Shown piece by piece: positions 47,311 to 57,556 of a stretch of 64,000 bases of DNA. Under the pieces are notes generated by a model. That model did no database searches. It was given only the letters and a program-made list of their open reading frames with translations, and was not told the DNA's origin. The position numbers and the translations under genes were made by a program. Source of the stretch: Methylococcus mesophilus (GTDB taxonomy: Bacteria; Pseudomonadota; Gammaproteobacteria; Methylococcales; Methylococcaceae); assembly GCF_026247885.1 (NCBI RefSeq), contig NZ_CP110921.1, forward strand, positions 620,001 through 684,000. The letters run 5' to 3'. How positions within the stretch are numbered: the stretch's first letter is position 1; the number at the start of each line of letters is the position of its first letter.

Positions 47311-50300
47311 ATGAACACCCGGAATCCGCGCTCCATCAAGGAAACCAGCTTTCTCCAAAGTCCTTCGGGTTTGAAACTCGAGGTAAATTCCAACGGCTCG
47401 ATCCGGCGCATGGATCACCGGGATGTTCTCCTCAATCTTTTCCCCGGCTCAGAGATCGAGGGAGGACCGGCCAATCTTTATCTGCGCCGCCTCGCGAAGC
47501 CTGCCCTGAGCGTAGCCGAAGGGCCGGCCGAGGCCGTGCCGCTGCTCGGACCGCGCAGTCCCGGCCACTTCCGGTGCGACGGGCGAGCGCTGTCGGTCGT
47601 GGGGGAATGGGCGGGCATCCGGTTCCGCGTTTTCCTGGTGCTGGCCGAAGCCGCGCCCGCCTGGTTCTGGCACGTGGCCCTGGAGAACGTCGGCGGGAGC
47701 GCCGAGACGGTGGAACTGATCTATGCCCAGGATCTCGGGCTGGCGCACTACGGCGCGGTGCGGCTCAACGAATACTACGTCAGCCAATACCTGGACCATA
47801 CACCGCTCCCTCACCGCTCACAGGGTACGGTCCTGGCCTCCCGCCAGAACCTGGCGATGGGCGGCCGTTTTCCCTGGGTCGCCATCGGCTCGCTGAACCG
47901 GGCCCGGAGTTTCGCCACCGATGCACTGCAATTTTACGGTCTGGAGAGCCGCGCCGGCCACCCGCCACGGGGGCTGATGGCAGGCCTCCCCGGCTCGCGC
48001 CGCCAGCACGAACACGCCATGGCCGTGATCCAGGACGCCCCGCTGACACTGGCACCGGGCGAGGCATCGGCGGTGGGTTTCTTCGGCTGGTTCGAACCGG
48101 ATCACCCGGAGGCGACCTCCAACGCCGATCTGGCCTTCGTCGACCGCGCCCTGAGCCTGCCGGAAGCGGCGCCTCCCGCGGCATGGCAGGATCCATCCGA
48201 AGGTTTCGCGCCGTCAGCCAATCTCTTCAGCGCCGCGCCGCTCCTCGAAACCCTCGATCTCGGCGATGCCGAGATCGCCGGGCTGTCCGGCGGCACCCGG
48301 CGGGAGCCGGAATTGGAGCATGGCCACCTGCTGTCCTTCTTCACCGGCGACCGCAGCCACGTCGTGCTCAGGGCCAAGGAACTCGAGGTGCTGCGTCCCC
48401 ACGGCCACATCCTCCGCACCGGCAGCGGCCTGGTGCCCGACGAGGCCGGCCTGACCTCTACCGTCTGGATGGCCGGCGTGTTTCATTCGATGGTGACCCA
48501 GGGCCATGTGAGCATCAACCGCTTCCTGTCCACCACCCACAGTTACCTGAGCCTGTTCCGGGCGCACGGCCAACGGCTTTTCGTCGAGCTCGAAGGCCGC
48601 TGGCGGCTGCTGGACGTGCCTTCCGCCTTCGAGATGCAGCCGGAGGGCTGCCGCTGGATCTACAAGCACGCCGGCGGAATGCTGCAGGTGCGCAGTGAGG
48701 CCACTACCGGGAGTCATGAACTCTCGGTAACCCTGGACGTGCTGGACGGACCGCCCGTCCGCTGCCTGCTCTGCAACCATGTCGCCCTCAACGGCGACGA
48801 CGGCGCCGAGGCCGTGCCTGCGCAGTTCGTCCGAGACGGGGCGGGGGTGTTCGTTCGCCCGGTACCCGAATCCGACGTTGGCCGCCGCTTCCCGGACGGC
48901 GGCTTCCGCATCGATCCGCTGCCCGGTACCCCGCTGGAGACCGTTGGCGGAGACGAACTGCTCTACGCCGATGGCCAGTCCCGGGGAGAACCCTTCCTGT
49001 GCCTCGTCACGGTCCCGGTCTCGTCGGCCGGCTTCCGCATCACCGGCGGTCTGGTGCCGGCAACCCCGGCCGCAGCCGACGCCGGCCAGTATTGGCGCGA
49101 AATGACTGCGGCCTTGCGGGTCCATCCACCGACCGGCAGTGCGCTGGGGGGAGACATCGAGCGCCTGCAGGAGGCCCTGCCCTGGTTCGCCCATAACGCC
49201 CTGATCCACTACCTCAGTCCGCGCGGGCTGGAGCAGTATTCGGGCGGCGGCTGGGGTGTCCGCGACGTCTGCCAGGGGCCGGTGGAAATGTTGCTGGCCC
49301 TGGGCCGGTTCGAACCGGTCCGCGACCTGCTGTGCCGGGTGTTCAGGAACCAGAATCCGGACGGCGACTGGCCACAATGGTTCATGTTCTTCGAGCGGGA
49401 ACGCAACATCCGCCCCGGCGACTCGCACGGCGACATCGTTTTCTGGCCGGTCCTGGCCCTCGCCCAGTACCTGTTGGCTTCCGGGGACGGCGCGCTGTTG
49501 GATGAGGTTCTGCCCTTCTTCCATCCGGAGGGCGACGACAAGGCCGAACTGGCGACGCTCTGGGGACACGTGGAGCGCGCGCTGCGGGTCGTGGCCGCGC
49601 GGACCATTCCCGGCACCCGGCTGGCCGCCTATGGCCACGGCGACTGGAACGACTCCCTGCAACCGGTGGATCCGGCCATGCGCGAAAGGCTGTGCAGCGC
49701 CTGGACGGTGACCTTGCATTACCAGACCCTGACCACGCTGGCCGAAGCGCTGCGCCGCTTGCAGCACGACGGTCAGGCGGCGGCCTTCGAGGCCGCGGCG
49801 GAGGGAGTGCGGGAAGACTTCCAACGTCTGCTGATCGCCGACGGCGTCCTCGCCGGCTACGCCCATTTCGGGGAGGAGGGCGAAATCGGCTATCTCGTGC
49901 ATCCGCGCGACCGGGCCACCGGGCTTTCCTACAGCCTGCTGCCGATGATCCACGCCATCAGTAACGGACTGCTGACGCCCGCGCTGGCGGCGCGGCACCT
50001 CCAACTCATCGAGGATCACCTGCTCGGCCCCGACGGCGCGCGGCTCTTCGACCGGCCGATGTCCTACCGCGGCGGACCGCAGAAATACTTCCAGCGGGCC
50101 GAGAGCAGCAGTTTCTTCGGCCGCGAAATCGGCCTGATGTACACCCACGCCCATCTCCGCTATGCGGAGGCGCTGGCCTGCTACGGCGATGCGGAAGGCT
50201 TTTTCGCGGCGCTTTGCAAGGCCAACCCCATCGGCCTCCGCACCCTGGTGCCCGCGGCCACCCTGCGCCAATCCAACTGCTATTACTCAAGCTCCGATGC

Positions 50301-50718
50301 CGCCTTCGCCGACCGCTACCAGGCTTACGCCGAGTACGACCGGGCTCGAAACGGGGAAATCGCCCTCGACGGCGGCTGGCGGGTGTATTCGAGCGGCGCG
50401 GGCATCGGCATGGGCCTGATCTTGCGCGGCTTGCTGGGATTGCGGGCGGAAAGCTCGAAGCTGGTAATCGACCCGGTAATTCCGAAAGCATTGGACGGCC
50501 TCCGGGTCGAATTGGATCTTGCCGGATGCGAGTTCGAAGTCGTTTACTCCGTTCGGAATTCAGGCTCCGGCCCCCTGTCGCTCAGCCTGAACGGTTCCGA
50601 TCTGCCGTTCAGCCGGACGACCAATCCGTACCGGACCGGCGGCGCCGAAGTCTCCCTGGATACACTGCGGACGAAACTGATGGAAGGCCGGAACCGGCTG
50701 ACCGTGACGCTGGGCTGA
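47311..50718 (+). CDS. GH94-like glycoside phosphorylase
   Basis: 1135 residues. The N-terminal half is a beta-sandwich typical of family 94 (cellobiose phosphorylase-like) enzymes; the catalytic helical domain has QYSGGGWGVRDVCQGPVE, NPDGDWPQWF, and the general-acid motif YGHGDWNDSLQ (Asp 778 and 781), then YSSSDAAFADRYQA. Such enzymes use phosphate to split beta-linked disaccharides and release sugar-1-phosphate. The sugar cannot be told from sequence. A GAGG site precedes ATG 47311. About residue 65 an in-frame dispersed repeat adds a few residues. No signal peptide is seen. Confidence 0.8.
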   Translation: MNTRNPRSIKETSFLQSPSGLKLEVNSNGSIRRMDHRDVLLNLFPGSEIEGGPANLYLRRLAKPALSVAEGPAEAVPLLGPRSPGHFRCDGRALSVVGEWAGIRFRVFLVLAEAAPAWFWHVALENVGGSAETVELIYAQDLGLAHYGAVRLNEYYVSQYLDHTPLPHRSQGTVLASRQNLAMGGRFPWVAIGSLNRARSFATDALQFYGLESRAGHPPRGLMAGLPGSRRQHEHAMAVIQDAPLTLAPGEASAVGFFGWFEPDHPEATSNADLAFVDRALSLPEAAPPAAWQDPSEGFAPSANLFSAAPLLETLDLGDAEIAGLSGGTRREPELEHGHLLSFFTGDRSHVVLRAKELEVLRPHGHILRTGSGLVPDEAGLTSTVWMAGVFHSMVTQGHVSINRFLSTTHSYLSLFRAHGQRLFVELEGRWRLLDVPSAFEMQPEGCRWIYKHAGGMLQVRSEATTGSHELSVTLDVLDGPPVRCLLCNHVALNGDDGAEAVPAQFVRDGAGVFVRPVPESDVGRRFPDGGFRIDPLPGTPLETVGGDELLYADGQSRGEPFLCLVTVPVSSAGFRITGGLVPATPAAADAGQYWREMTAALRVHPPTGSALGGDIERLQEALPWFAHNALIHYLSPRGLEQYSGGGWGVRDVCQGPVEMLLALGRFEPVRDLLCRVFRNQNPDGDWPQWFMFFERERNIRPGDSHGDIVFWPVLALAQYLLASGDGALLDEVLPFFHPEGDDKAELATLWGHVERALRVVAARTIPGTRLAAYGHGDWNDSLQPVDPAMRERLCSAWTVTLHYQTLTTLAEALRRLQHDGQAAAFEAAAEGVREDFQRLLIADGVLAGYAHFGEEGEIGYLVHPRDRATGLSYSLLPMIHAISNGLLTPALAARHLQLIEDHLLGPDGARLFDRPMSYRGGPQKYFQRAESSSFFGREIGLMYTHAHLRYAEALACYGDAEGFFAALCKANPIGLRTLVPAATLRQSNCYYSSSDAAFADRYQAYAEYDRARNGEIALDGGWRVYSSGAGIGMGLILRGLLGLRAESSKLVIDPVIPKALDGLRVELDLAGCEFEVVYSVRNSGSGPLSLSLNGSDLPFSRTTNPYRTGGAEVSLDTLRTKLMEGRNRLTVTLG
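47504..47523. repeat. In-frame dispersed repeat in the GH94-like gene
   Basis: The 20-base block CCCTGAGCGTAGCCGAAGGG is a common genomic repeat form and is read as ALSVAEG within the N-terminal domain of the phosphorylase. It lies in a region that is poorly conserved, consistent with tolerated insertion. Confidence 0.55.
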
Positions 50719-50752
50719 CTTGCCCGAACCGTTAGCTAAGGATGTGGCCGAA

Positions 50753-50940
50753 AATAACTTCCCTGAATGACCGAACGACATTTTCGTTCAGAGCGCCGTC
50801 ATGCCGGCAAGGATCGCCGGCATCCAGGCTACCTCGATGTTCCCAGGCGACTCCATCCCTGGAACCCGGGTTCCGGCACTCGCCAGAGCGCGTATGCGAA
50901 TCCATGCCGGAACGACGGCTGTTAATTTCGGGAAGTTATT
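50753..50940. repeat. MITE-like element with 11-base terminal inverted repeats
   Basis: AATAACTTCCC (50753-50763) and GGGAAGTTATT (50930-50940) are perfect inverted ends of a 188-base unit with no coding potential. The interior holds an imperfect palindrome built from CGTCATGCCGGC and GCCGGAACGACGG type sequence. No clear target-site duplication is visible. It separates the phosphorylase gene from the convergent ABC transporter gene. Confidence 0.6.
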
Positions 50941-50952
50941 CTTTGCCAAATC

Positions 50953-52704
50953 CTAAGGGGCGGCGAGCACTTTCCACTCCCAGGTGCCGCCGCCCTTGAG
51001 TTCCAGCACCGCATCGTAGCGCTCCGGCCGGTCTTCATCTTCCGCAAAAACCACATAGGCGATAGCGTGCCGGCTCAATTGATTCAAGACCATGTCGAGC
51101 TGATCAGCGCTCAGAGTTGCAGCGGGGCGATCCAATAGGGCGAAACGGGGACGGCTGATCAACAGCCGCGCAATCACCAACAGCTGCTGTTCCGCTAAAG
51201 GCAGGATATTGCTCCAGTCCTGCTCGGCTGCCAGTCCGCCGAAGCGGGTAGAGAGCGTCCCCAGCCCCAGGGCCGCCAGCGCTCTGCTAATCTGTTCCTC
51301 CATCACTGTCGGCGCCCCGAGTCCTGCAACAGAATCCGGCCGGGTCGCACCCATGAACACCGCTTCGAGCGGATGCGGCGGCAGGAGCAACTCTTGAAGC
51401 GAGCCGAAAGGTAGAAAAGGCCGTTCGGTCACGAACATCAATTGATCTAAAGCCGGACGCATCAATCCTCCCTCGCCCGCGTCCCACAGCCCCGCGGTCA
51501 CCCGGAGCAGCGCCGTCCTGGCGGATTCGTCCGGCGCCCTGACCAAGACTCTCTCGCCGCGTGAGAAAGCTACCGTCAGATTCTCGACCAGAATTCGTCC
51601 GCTGCGCGGAGAACGCAGCGTCAGCCCCAGATAGACAATCTGCTCCGCGCCTTCGGAAGCGAGGATCGGCGATTTTCTCTGCAGGACCTCTTGCGCCACC
51701 GCCTCGCTGAAGGAACTCAATCTGGCCAGCACGGCCGCGAAGGACGAGATCGACTGGAACTGCGTCACGATCAGCGAAAACGCGCCCAACAAGGCAGTGA
51801 ACGCTATGGCTGACTGGGTAATCACTCCGAACTCGACGTCGCCCCGGATGAACATGGGCGCGACGAACAAGGCGGGGATGATCTGGATCATCCAGTTGTA
51901 AAACGTCGCGAAAAAACCGACGTTCCGATTGACTCCGACGATAGCGCGGAAGTTTTCGGCCAACTCGGCCAAGCGCTGCTGCAACCGCCGCAGCAGCGGA
52001 ATTTCCCGCCGGGACAGTGCCACGGCGTCTGCATTCTCCTTGAGATAAATCAGCCCGGAGCGGAAATCGGCCTCCTTGTCCAACTGATCGAAGTTCAGCT
52101 TCACCAAAGGCCGGCCCAAGCTGACGGTGCAGTACGTGCCGAGCGCGGCATACAGCACGGCGACGATCATCAGCAAAGGGCTGATCGACCACAACACCCC
52201 GGAGAATGCCACGACCGTGAAGCTGCCGTTGATCAGCATCAGAGTGAAGGACAGCGTCGTGGTCGTAAAAGTCTTGATGTCGTCCGCGATACGCTGGTCG
52301 GGATTGCCGATCTCGCCGCTTTCCTCGAGATAGAAGTAAACCCGATGCGTCGCGTAGATATGAACCGACCGCTGGGCTAGAAAGGTCCGCCACAGCAGGG
52401 CCAGACTCTCTTCCATGTACCGGGAGACCACCGATACCACCGTCGCCACGGCGAACACGCCGATCCAAAGCCAGGCGTACTCAACGAACCCGGCGCGGTT
52501 ACGCTCCGCGATGGCCGTCATGAAATCGCGGCCGACATAGCTGTTGACCACATTGAGCCCGTTGATGCCGACGAGGAAGACGATCAGCAGCAGGAACAGG
52601 CCGAGCGCCTTGCCGCCGACCTCGGAGTGCAGCAGCACCCTCATATGCCGCTTGAACCGCTCCCAGGCCAAGCGATCTAGGGGAATCTGTTCGTCGTTCA
52701 TCAT
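50953..52704 (-). CDS. ABC transporter (SbmA/ABCD-type fusion) with degenerate ATPase domain
   Basis: 583 residues: a six-helix membrane domain of the ABC_membrane_2 type (RNRAGFVEYAWLWIGVF, YFYLEESGEIGNPDQRIADD, with NPDQRI family-typical), then an ATP-binding domain. That domain is decayed at its key sites: the Walker A position reads RAPDESARTALL instead of GxSGxGKSxLL, the signature reads LPLAEQQ instead of LSGGEQQ, and Walker B reads ALLDRPAATLS with Arg for the catalytic Glu. The frame is intact, so it may be a pseudo-ATPase or a non-transport relative. GGGAGG precedes the start. Confidence 0.8.
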   Translation of the reverse strand: MMNDEQIPLDRLAWERFKRHMRVLLHSEVGGKALGLFLLLIVFLVGINGLNVVNSYVGRDFMTAIAERNRAGFVEYAWLWIGVFAVATVVSVVSRYMEESLALLWRTFLAQRSVHIYATHRVYFYLEESGEIGNPDQRIADDIKTFTTTTLSFTLMLINGSFTVVAFSGVLWSISPLLMIVAVLYAALGTYCTVSLGRPLVKLNFDQLDKEADFRSGLIYLKENADAVALSRREIPLLRRLQQRLAELAENFRAIVGVNRNVGFFATFYNWMIQIIPALFVAPMFIRGDVEFGVITQSAIAFTALLGAFSLIVTQFQSISSFAAVLARLSSFSEAVAQEVLQRKSPILASEGAEQIVYLGLTLRSPRSGRILVENLTVAFSRGERVLVRAPDESARTALLRVTAGLWDAGEGGLMRPALDQLMFVTERPFLPFGSLQELLLPPHPLEAVFMGATRPDSVAGLGAPTVMEEQISRALAALGLGTLSTRFGGLAAEQDWSNILPLAEQQLLVIARLLISRPRFALLDRPAATLSADQLDMVLNQLSRHAIAYVVFAEDEDRPERYDAVLELKGGGTWEWKVLAAP

Positions 52705-52935
52705 GGCCTCCCTTCGGATGGAATTTCGGCGTCTGGATTCGATGTGAACCGGCCGGCAGGAACGCCATACGGAACTCCTGCGCGCGCGGACCGGGCCATA
52801 GGCGATACTGTGCCCTAGAAAACCGCCAGTCCTCTTGCCTTGTCACAATCGCTGGGCAAAATAGCCGGACCCGCTCCGGATTATCGCGGTTTCAAGCGCC
52901 CCTTACCAATGACTGTTCCGTCAAGGAGATCACCT
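52705..52935. other. Divergent intergenic region between the ABC gene and phosphoketolase
   Basis: 231 bases. The xfp frame extends upstream through part of it without homology. AAGGAG at 52924-52929 is the ribosome site of xfp. No promoter boxes can be assigned with confidence. Confidence 0.4.
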
Positions 52936-55371
52936 ATGGATACCTCCGCCTCTTACTCTGCCGCACTCGAACAACTCACTGCCTACGGACCGGCCCGGTC
53001 GACGGTAAGCGGCGCTCCGCTGACCCCGGAAGAAGCCCGGAAGATCCACGCCTTCTGGCGGGCCTGCAACTACCTGGCCTTGGGCATGATCTACCTGCGC
53101 GATAACCCGCTGCTGCGCGAGCCGCTCAAGCCCGAACACATCAAGAACCGCCTCCTCGGCCATTGGGGTTCCAGCCCTGGGCTCTCGTTCGCCTACACCC
53201 ATTTGAACCGGGCCATCCGCAAACACGACCTGAACATGATCTTCATGGCCGGCCCCGGCCACGGCGCCCCCGGCGTGCTCGGCCCGCTGTATCTGGAAGG
53301 CAGCTATACCGAAATCTATCCCGACAAGGACTTGAGCGAAGAAGGTTTGCTGAATTTCTTCAAACAATTCTCCTTTCCCGGCGGCATCGGCAGCCATTGC
53401 ACGCCGGAGACGCCGGGCTCGATCCACGAGGGCGGCGAATTGGGCTACGTGCTGTCGCACGCCTGCGGCGCGGCCTTCGACAACCCGGACCTGATCGTGG
53501 CCGCCGTGGTCGGCGACGGCGAAGCCGAAACCGGCCCGCTCGCCACCTCCTGGCACATCAACAAATTCCTCAACCCGATCCGCGACGGCGCGGTGCTGCC
53601 GATCCTCAACCTCAACGGCTACAAGATCAACAACCCCACCCTGCTGGCACGCATCAGCCATGACGAGCTGGAAAATCTGCTCAAGGGTTACGGCTACACG
53701 CCTTATTTCGTGGAGGGGTCGGAACCGGAAAGCATGCACCAGGCCATGGCCGCGACGGTGGACCGCTGCGTCGAGGACATCCGCGCCGCCCAGACCGAGG
53801 CCCGCGCCTCCGGCATCCCCCGGCGGCCGCGCTGGCCGATGATCGTGCTGCGCTCGCCCAAGGGCTGGACCGCGCCGCGCCAGATCGACGGGCGCAACGT
53901 CGAGGGCTTCTGGCGCGCCCACCAAGTACCGGTGGCCGACGTCACGAAGAACCCCGAGCACCTGAAGCTGCTGGAAAGCTGGATGCACAGCTACAAGCCG
54001 GAAGAACTGTTCGACTCCGAGGGCTGCCCCGTCGCCGAAATCCGGGAAATGGCGCCGGCCGGCTTCCGCCGCATGGGTCTCAATCCCCACGCCAATGGCG
54101 GCCATCTGAAACAGGCCCTGCGCATCCCGAACTTCCGTAACTACGGCATCGAAGTCGCCAAACCGGGCCAGATCGAGGCGCCGAACACCCAGCCGCTGGG
54201 CGTGTTCCTGCGCGACGTGATGAAGGAGAACATGCGCAACTTCCGGGTGTTCGGCCCGGACGAAAACACCTCGAACAAACTGGACGCCGTCTACGCCGCC
54301 GCCAAGAAATTCTGGATCGCCGAGTATTTCCCCGAAGACCAGGACGGCGGCGAACTGGCCACCGACGGGCGGGTCATGGAAATGCTCAGCGAGCATACCC
54401 TGGAAGGCATGCTGGAAGGCTACCTTCTGACCGGGCGCCACGGCTTCCTCTCGACCTACGAAGCCTTCGTCCACGTCATCGATTCGATGTTCAACCAGCA
54501 CGCCAAGTGGCTGTCCATCTGCAACCAGCTGTCCTGGCGCCAGGACGTGGCCTCGCTCAACCTGCTCATCACTTCGACGGTCTGGCGGCAGGACCACAAC
54601 GGCTTCACCCACCAGGACCCCGGTTTCCTGGACGTCGTCGTGAACAAGAGCGCGGACGTCACCCGCATCTACCTGCCGCCCGACGTCAACAGCCTGCTGT
54701 CGGTCGCGGACCACTGCCTGCGCAGCCAGAACTACATCAACGTGATCGTCTCCGACAAGCAGTTGCACCTCCAGTTCATGGACATGGACGCCGCGATCGC
54801 TCATTGCACCGAGGGCTTAGGCATCTGGGAATGGGCCAGCAACGACGAGGGTCAGGAGCCCGACGTGGTCATGGCCTGCGCCGGCGACATTCCGACACTG
54901 GAGGCGCTTGCCGCCACCGCCCTGCTGCGTGAGGAATTCCCGGAACTGAAGATCCGCTTCATCAACGTGGTGGACCTGTTCAAGCTGCAGCCCGAGTCCG
55001 AGCATCCGCACGGCCTCAGCGACAAGGATTTCGACAGCCTGTTCACCAAGGACAAGCCGGTCATCTTCAATTTCCACGGCTATCCCTGGCTGATCCACCG
55101 CCTCGCCTACCGGCGCACCAACCACGCCAACATGCACGTGCGCGGCTACAAGGAGAAAGGCAACATCAACACCCCGCTGGAACTGGCGATCAACAACCAG
55201 ATCGACCGCTTCAGCCTGGCCATCGACGTCATCGACCGGATTCCGGAAATCGCAGTCTCCGGCGCCCACGCCAAGGCCAGGTTCCGCAAGCAGCAGATCG
55301 CCTGCCGCCAGTACGCCTACGAACACGGCACCGACGTGCCGGAAGTCGCCGGCTGGCGCTGGCCGGGCTGA
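52936..55371 (+). CDS. xfp: Phosphoketolase (xylulose-5-phosphate/fructose-6-phosphate)
   Basis: 811 residues, the usual size. Thiamine diphosphate enzyme that splits xylulose-5-phosphate or fructose-6-phosphate with phosphate to acetyl phosphate. Family segments: [28 protein letters not shown], the cofactor motif [19 protein letters not shown], and KTNN-type loop [12 protein letters not shown] 52936 follows AAGGAG by 7 bases. With acetate kinase downstream it gives a route from sugar phosphates to acetate and ATP, reported in gammaproteobacterial methanotrophs. Confidence 0.96.
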   Translation: MDTSASYSAALEQLTAYGPARSTVSGAPLTPEEARKIHAFWRACNYLALGMIYLRDNPLLREPLKPEHIKNRLLGHWGSSPGLSFAYTHLNRAIRKHDLNMIFMAGPGHGAPGVLGPLYLEGSYTEIYPDKDLSEEGLLNFFKQFSFPGGIGSHCTPETPGSIHEGGELGYVLSHACGAAFDNPDLIVAAVVGDGEAETGPLATSWHINKFLNPIRDGAVLPILNLNGYKINNPTLLARISHDELENLLKGYGYTPYFVEGSEPESMHQAMAATVDRCVEDIRAAQTEARASGIPRRPRWPMIVLRSPKGWTAPRQIDGRNVEGFWRAHQVPVADVTKNPEHLKLLESWMHSYKPEELFDSEGCPVAEIREMAPAGFRRMGLNPHANGGHLKQALRIPNFRNYGIEVAKPGQIEAPNTQPLGVFLRDVMKENMRNFRVFGPDENTSNKLDAVYAAAKKFWIAEYFPEDQDGGELATDGRVMEMLSEHTLEGMLEGYLLTGRHGFLSTYEAFVHVIDSMFNQHAKWLSICNQLSWRQDVASLNLLITSTVWRQDHNGFTHQDPGFLDVVVNKSADVTRIYLPPDVNSLLSVADHCLRSQNYINVIVSDKQLHLQFMDMDAAIAHCTEGLGIWEWASNDEGQEPDVVMACAGDIPTLEALAATALLREEFPELKIRFINVVDLFKLQPESEHPHGLSDKDFDSLFTKDKPVIFNFHGYPWLIHRLAYRRTNHANMHVRGYKEKGNINTPLELAINNQIDRFSLAIDVIDRIPEIAVSGAHAKARFRKQQIACRQYAYEHGTDVPEVAGWRWPG

Positions 55372-55446
55372 CCGGCCGCGGGGAGGCCGGCGCGATCCCG
55401 CATGCCCCTCCTCTTTCCCCTTACCCACCGCACTCAAGGAATCCCC

Positions 55447-55746
55447 ATGACGGAAGTCTCCAAAGACGAGGGCATCGCGATCGCCCTGCTGACCGAGTTC
55501 ACCACGCACGGCTTGCCGCGGGCGCTGGACATCCAAGCGAAAGTCGAACGCAAGGAACCGCTCGGCGACCTGGACATCGGCTTTCTCCGGGAAGTCTTCG
55601 AAACCGCTCAGGCCATCAAGCCGCAGGTGGACCGCCAGCCGGAATACCAGGAGATTTACGCCCGCGCGGTCGAACTCTACAAGGAGATCATGGACAAGGC
55701 GATGGAGAACGAGCGGGAAAGGCTGGGCCCCGCTTCCCTGCCCTAA
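55447..55746 (+). CDS. Small hypothetical protein between xfp and ackA
   Basis: 99 residues, helical, charged, without signal or membrane segments. It begins TEVSKDEGIAIALLTEFTTHGLP and contains LGDLDIGFLREVFETAQ. ATG 55447 has AAGGA upstream. It is 8 bases from ackA. The family is not recognised; its fixed place between two enzymes linked by acetyl phosphate suggests a regulator or scaffold. Confidence 0.75.
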   Translation: MTEVSKDEGIAIALLTEFTTHGLPRALDIQAKVERKEPLGDLDIGFLREVFETAQAIKPQVDRQPEYQEIYARAVELYKEIMDKAMENERERLGPASLP

Positions 55747-55753
55747 AAACCCC

Positions 55754-56938
55754 ATGGACGCTCCCATCGCCGTCGTCAACGCCGGCTCCTCGACCGTCAA
55801 GTTCTCCCTCCTGAACGGCGAAAAGCGTCTGCTGGCCGCCCTGCTCGACCGGCTCGGGAGCAAATCCGCCCACGGCGCGTGCGCCAGCTTGCGCGATGCC
55901 GAGGGCAGCACGCTGTTTCAAGGGCCGATCCCGGCGGAAAATCACGAAGATGCGCTGGTCTGGCTGTTCGACTGGCTGGCCCGGAACAACGGAGGATTCA
56001 AGCCCGCCGCGGTCGGGCACCGGGTGGTCCACGGCGGCGACAGCCTGATCCGGCCGGAACCGGTGACCGATGAGGTCGTCGGGCGGATCGAGGCGCTGAT
56101 CCCGCTGGCGCCACTGCACCAGCCGCACAATCTGGCCCCCATCCGCCTGCTGGCGGCGAAATTTCCCGACTTGCCGCAGGTGGCCTGTTTCGACACCGCC
56201 TTCCACGCCACCCAATCCGCCGTGGAAAGGCGCTTCGCCCTGCCCGGGGAGTACGAGGCGGCCGGCATCCGCCGTTATGGTTTCCACGGACTGTCCTACG
56301 AATACATCGCCGCGCGCCTGCCGGAGATCGACCCCGCCGCGGCGGAAGGCCGCACCATCGTCTGCCATCTCGGCAACGGCGCCAGCCTGTGCGCCATGCG
56401 AGCGGGCCGCAGCGTCGCGACCACCATGTCGTTCACCGCCCTGGACGGCATCCCCATGGGCACCCGCTGCGGCGCCATCGACCCCGGCGTGCTGCTGCAC
56501 CTGATGACCCAGCCGGGCATGGATGCCGTCGCCCTCTCAGACCTCTTGTACAAGCGCTCGGGTCTGCTGGGACTGTCCGGCCTGAGCGGCGACATGCGCG
56601 ATCTCCTGGCCAGCGACAAGCCTGAAGCCGCCGAGGCCGTCGAATATTTCTGCTACCGCATCGCCCGCGAAATCGGCTCGCTGAGCGCCGCGCTGGGCGG
56701 GCTCGACGCATTGGTCTTCACCGCCGGCATCGGCGAACACGCCGCGCCCGTGCGCACCCGCATCTGCCAGCTTTCGGCCTGGCTGGGGGTCGCGATCGAT
56801 CCGGCCGCCGGCAGGATCCTGCACACGCCGGACAGCCGCGTCCATGTGCTGGTGGTCCCCACCAACGAGGAAGCCATGATCGCCCGCCACGTCCGGCAAA
56901 CCCTGGGCCTGGCGCAAGGTTCCCCCCAGTCCCTTTAA
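55754..56938 (+). CDS. ackA: Acetate kinase
   Basis: 394 residues. Transfers phosphate between acetyl phosphate and ADP. Motifs: AVVNAGSSTVKFSLL (phosphate 1), GHRVVHGG, FDTAFH, YGFHGLSYEYIA, CHLGNGASLCA, DGIPMGTRCGAIDPG and FTAGIGEHA. Directly downstream of xfp and the small unknown gene; the pathway makes ATP from phosphoketolase-derived acetyl phosphate. Confidence 0.96.
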   Translation: MDAPIAVVNAGSSTVKFSLLNGEKRLLAALLDRLGSKSAHGACASLRDAEGSTLFQGPIPAENHEDALVWLFDWLARNNGGFKPAAVGHRVVHGGDSLIRPEPVTDEVVGRIEALIPLAPLHQPHNLAPIRLLAAKFPDLPQVACFDTAFHATQSAVERRFALPGEYEAAGIRRYGFHGLSYEYIAARLPEIDPAAAEGRTIVCHLGNGASLCAMRAGRSVATTMSFTALDGIPMGTRCGAIDPGVLLHLMTQPGMDAVALSDLLYKRSGLLGLSGLSGDMRDLLASDKPEAAEAVEYFCYRIAREIGSLSAALGGLDALVFTAGIGEHAAPVRTRICQLSAWLGVAIDPAAGRILHTPDSRVHVLVVPTNEEAMIARHVRQTLGLAQGSPQSL

Positions 56939-56986
56939 GCCTTAACATTCGCCCCCCGAGATAGAGAAGCGAACAGGAAACCTCCC

Positions 56987-57526
56987 ATGAGCAACCCTCT
57001 CCAGGAACAATTGCGCAAAGCGGGCCTGGTCAACGACAAGCAATTGAAGAAAGCGCAAAAGGACCAGCGCAAAGAACGCCAGCGGGCCAGCGAAAACAAG
57101 GGAGCCGCCCCTGAGGCCGAGAAAGCCCGGCTCCAGGCCCAGGCCGAAAAAGCCGCGCGCGACCGCGAACTGAATCTGCAGAAGAAGGAGGCCGAGGAGC
57201 GCAAGGCGCTGGCCGCGCAGATTCGCCAGCTCGTCGAAGCCAACCGCCAGCCCGCCGAAGGAGAGGTCGCCTTCAACTTCGCCGACGGCGGCGCCGTCAA
57301 GCGCCTCTACGTCAACGAGGCCCTGCGCAAGCGCATCGCCCAAGGCCAGATCGCGATCGTCAAACTGGACGGCAAATACGAACTGGTGCCGGCGGAAGTC
57401 GCCGAACGCATCGCAGCGAGGGATGCCTCCTGCGTCGTGCTGAAAAACGCGCCGGAGCGCACCGGCGAGGAAACCAAGGACGATCCCTACGCCGCCTACC
57501 AGGTGCCGGACGACCTGATCTGGTAG
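56987..57526 (+). CDS. DUF2058-family protein (YaiL-like)
   Basis: 179 residues. Begins NPLQEQLRKAGLVNDKQLKK, the diagnostic start of DUF2058, followed by a highly charged coiled coil (KARLQAQAEKAARDRELNLQ) and a compact C-terminal domain with FNFADGGAVKRLYVNEAL and CVVLKN. Predicted cytoplasmic, possibly nucleic-acid or ribosome linked; function not established. An apparently separate unit from ackA, with a 48-base gap. Confidence 0.9.
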   Translation: MSNPLQEQLRKAGLVNDKQLKKAQKDQRKERQRASENKGAAPEAEKARLQAQAEKAARDRELNLQKKEAEERKALAAQIRQLVEANRQPAEGEVAFNFADGGAVKRLYVNEALRKRIAQGQIAIVKLDGKYELVPAEVAERIAARDASCVVLKNAPERTGEETKDDPYAAYQVPDDLIW

Positions 57527-57532
57527 TCCGCA

Positions 57533-57556
57533 CGGCCCATCGACGCCTATGGGCCG
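57533..57556. terminator. Hairpin between convergent DUF2058 and AraC genes
   Basis: CGGCCCAT (57533-57540) pairs with ATGGGCCG (57549-57556) across 8 bases. It lies just after the DUF2058 stop and overlaps the last codons of the convergent AraC gene. There is no strong T-run on either side, so termination is only likely. Confidence 0.45.
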
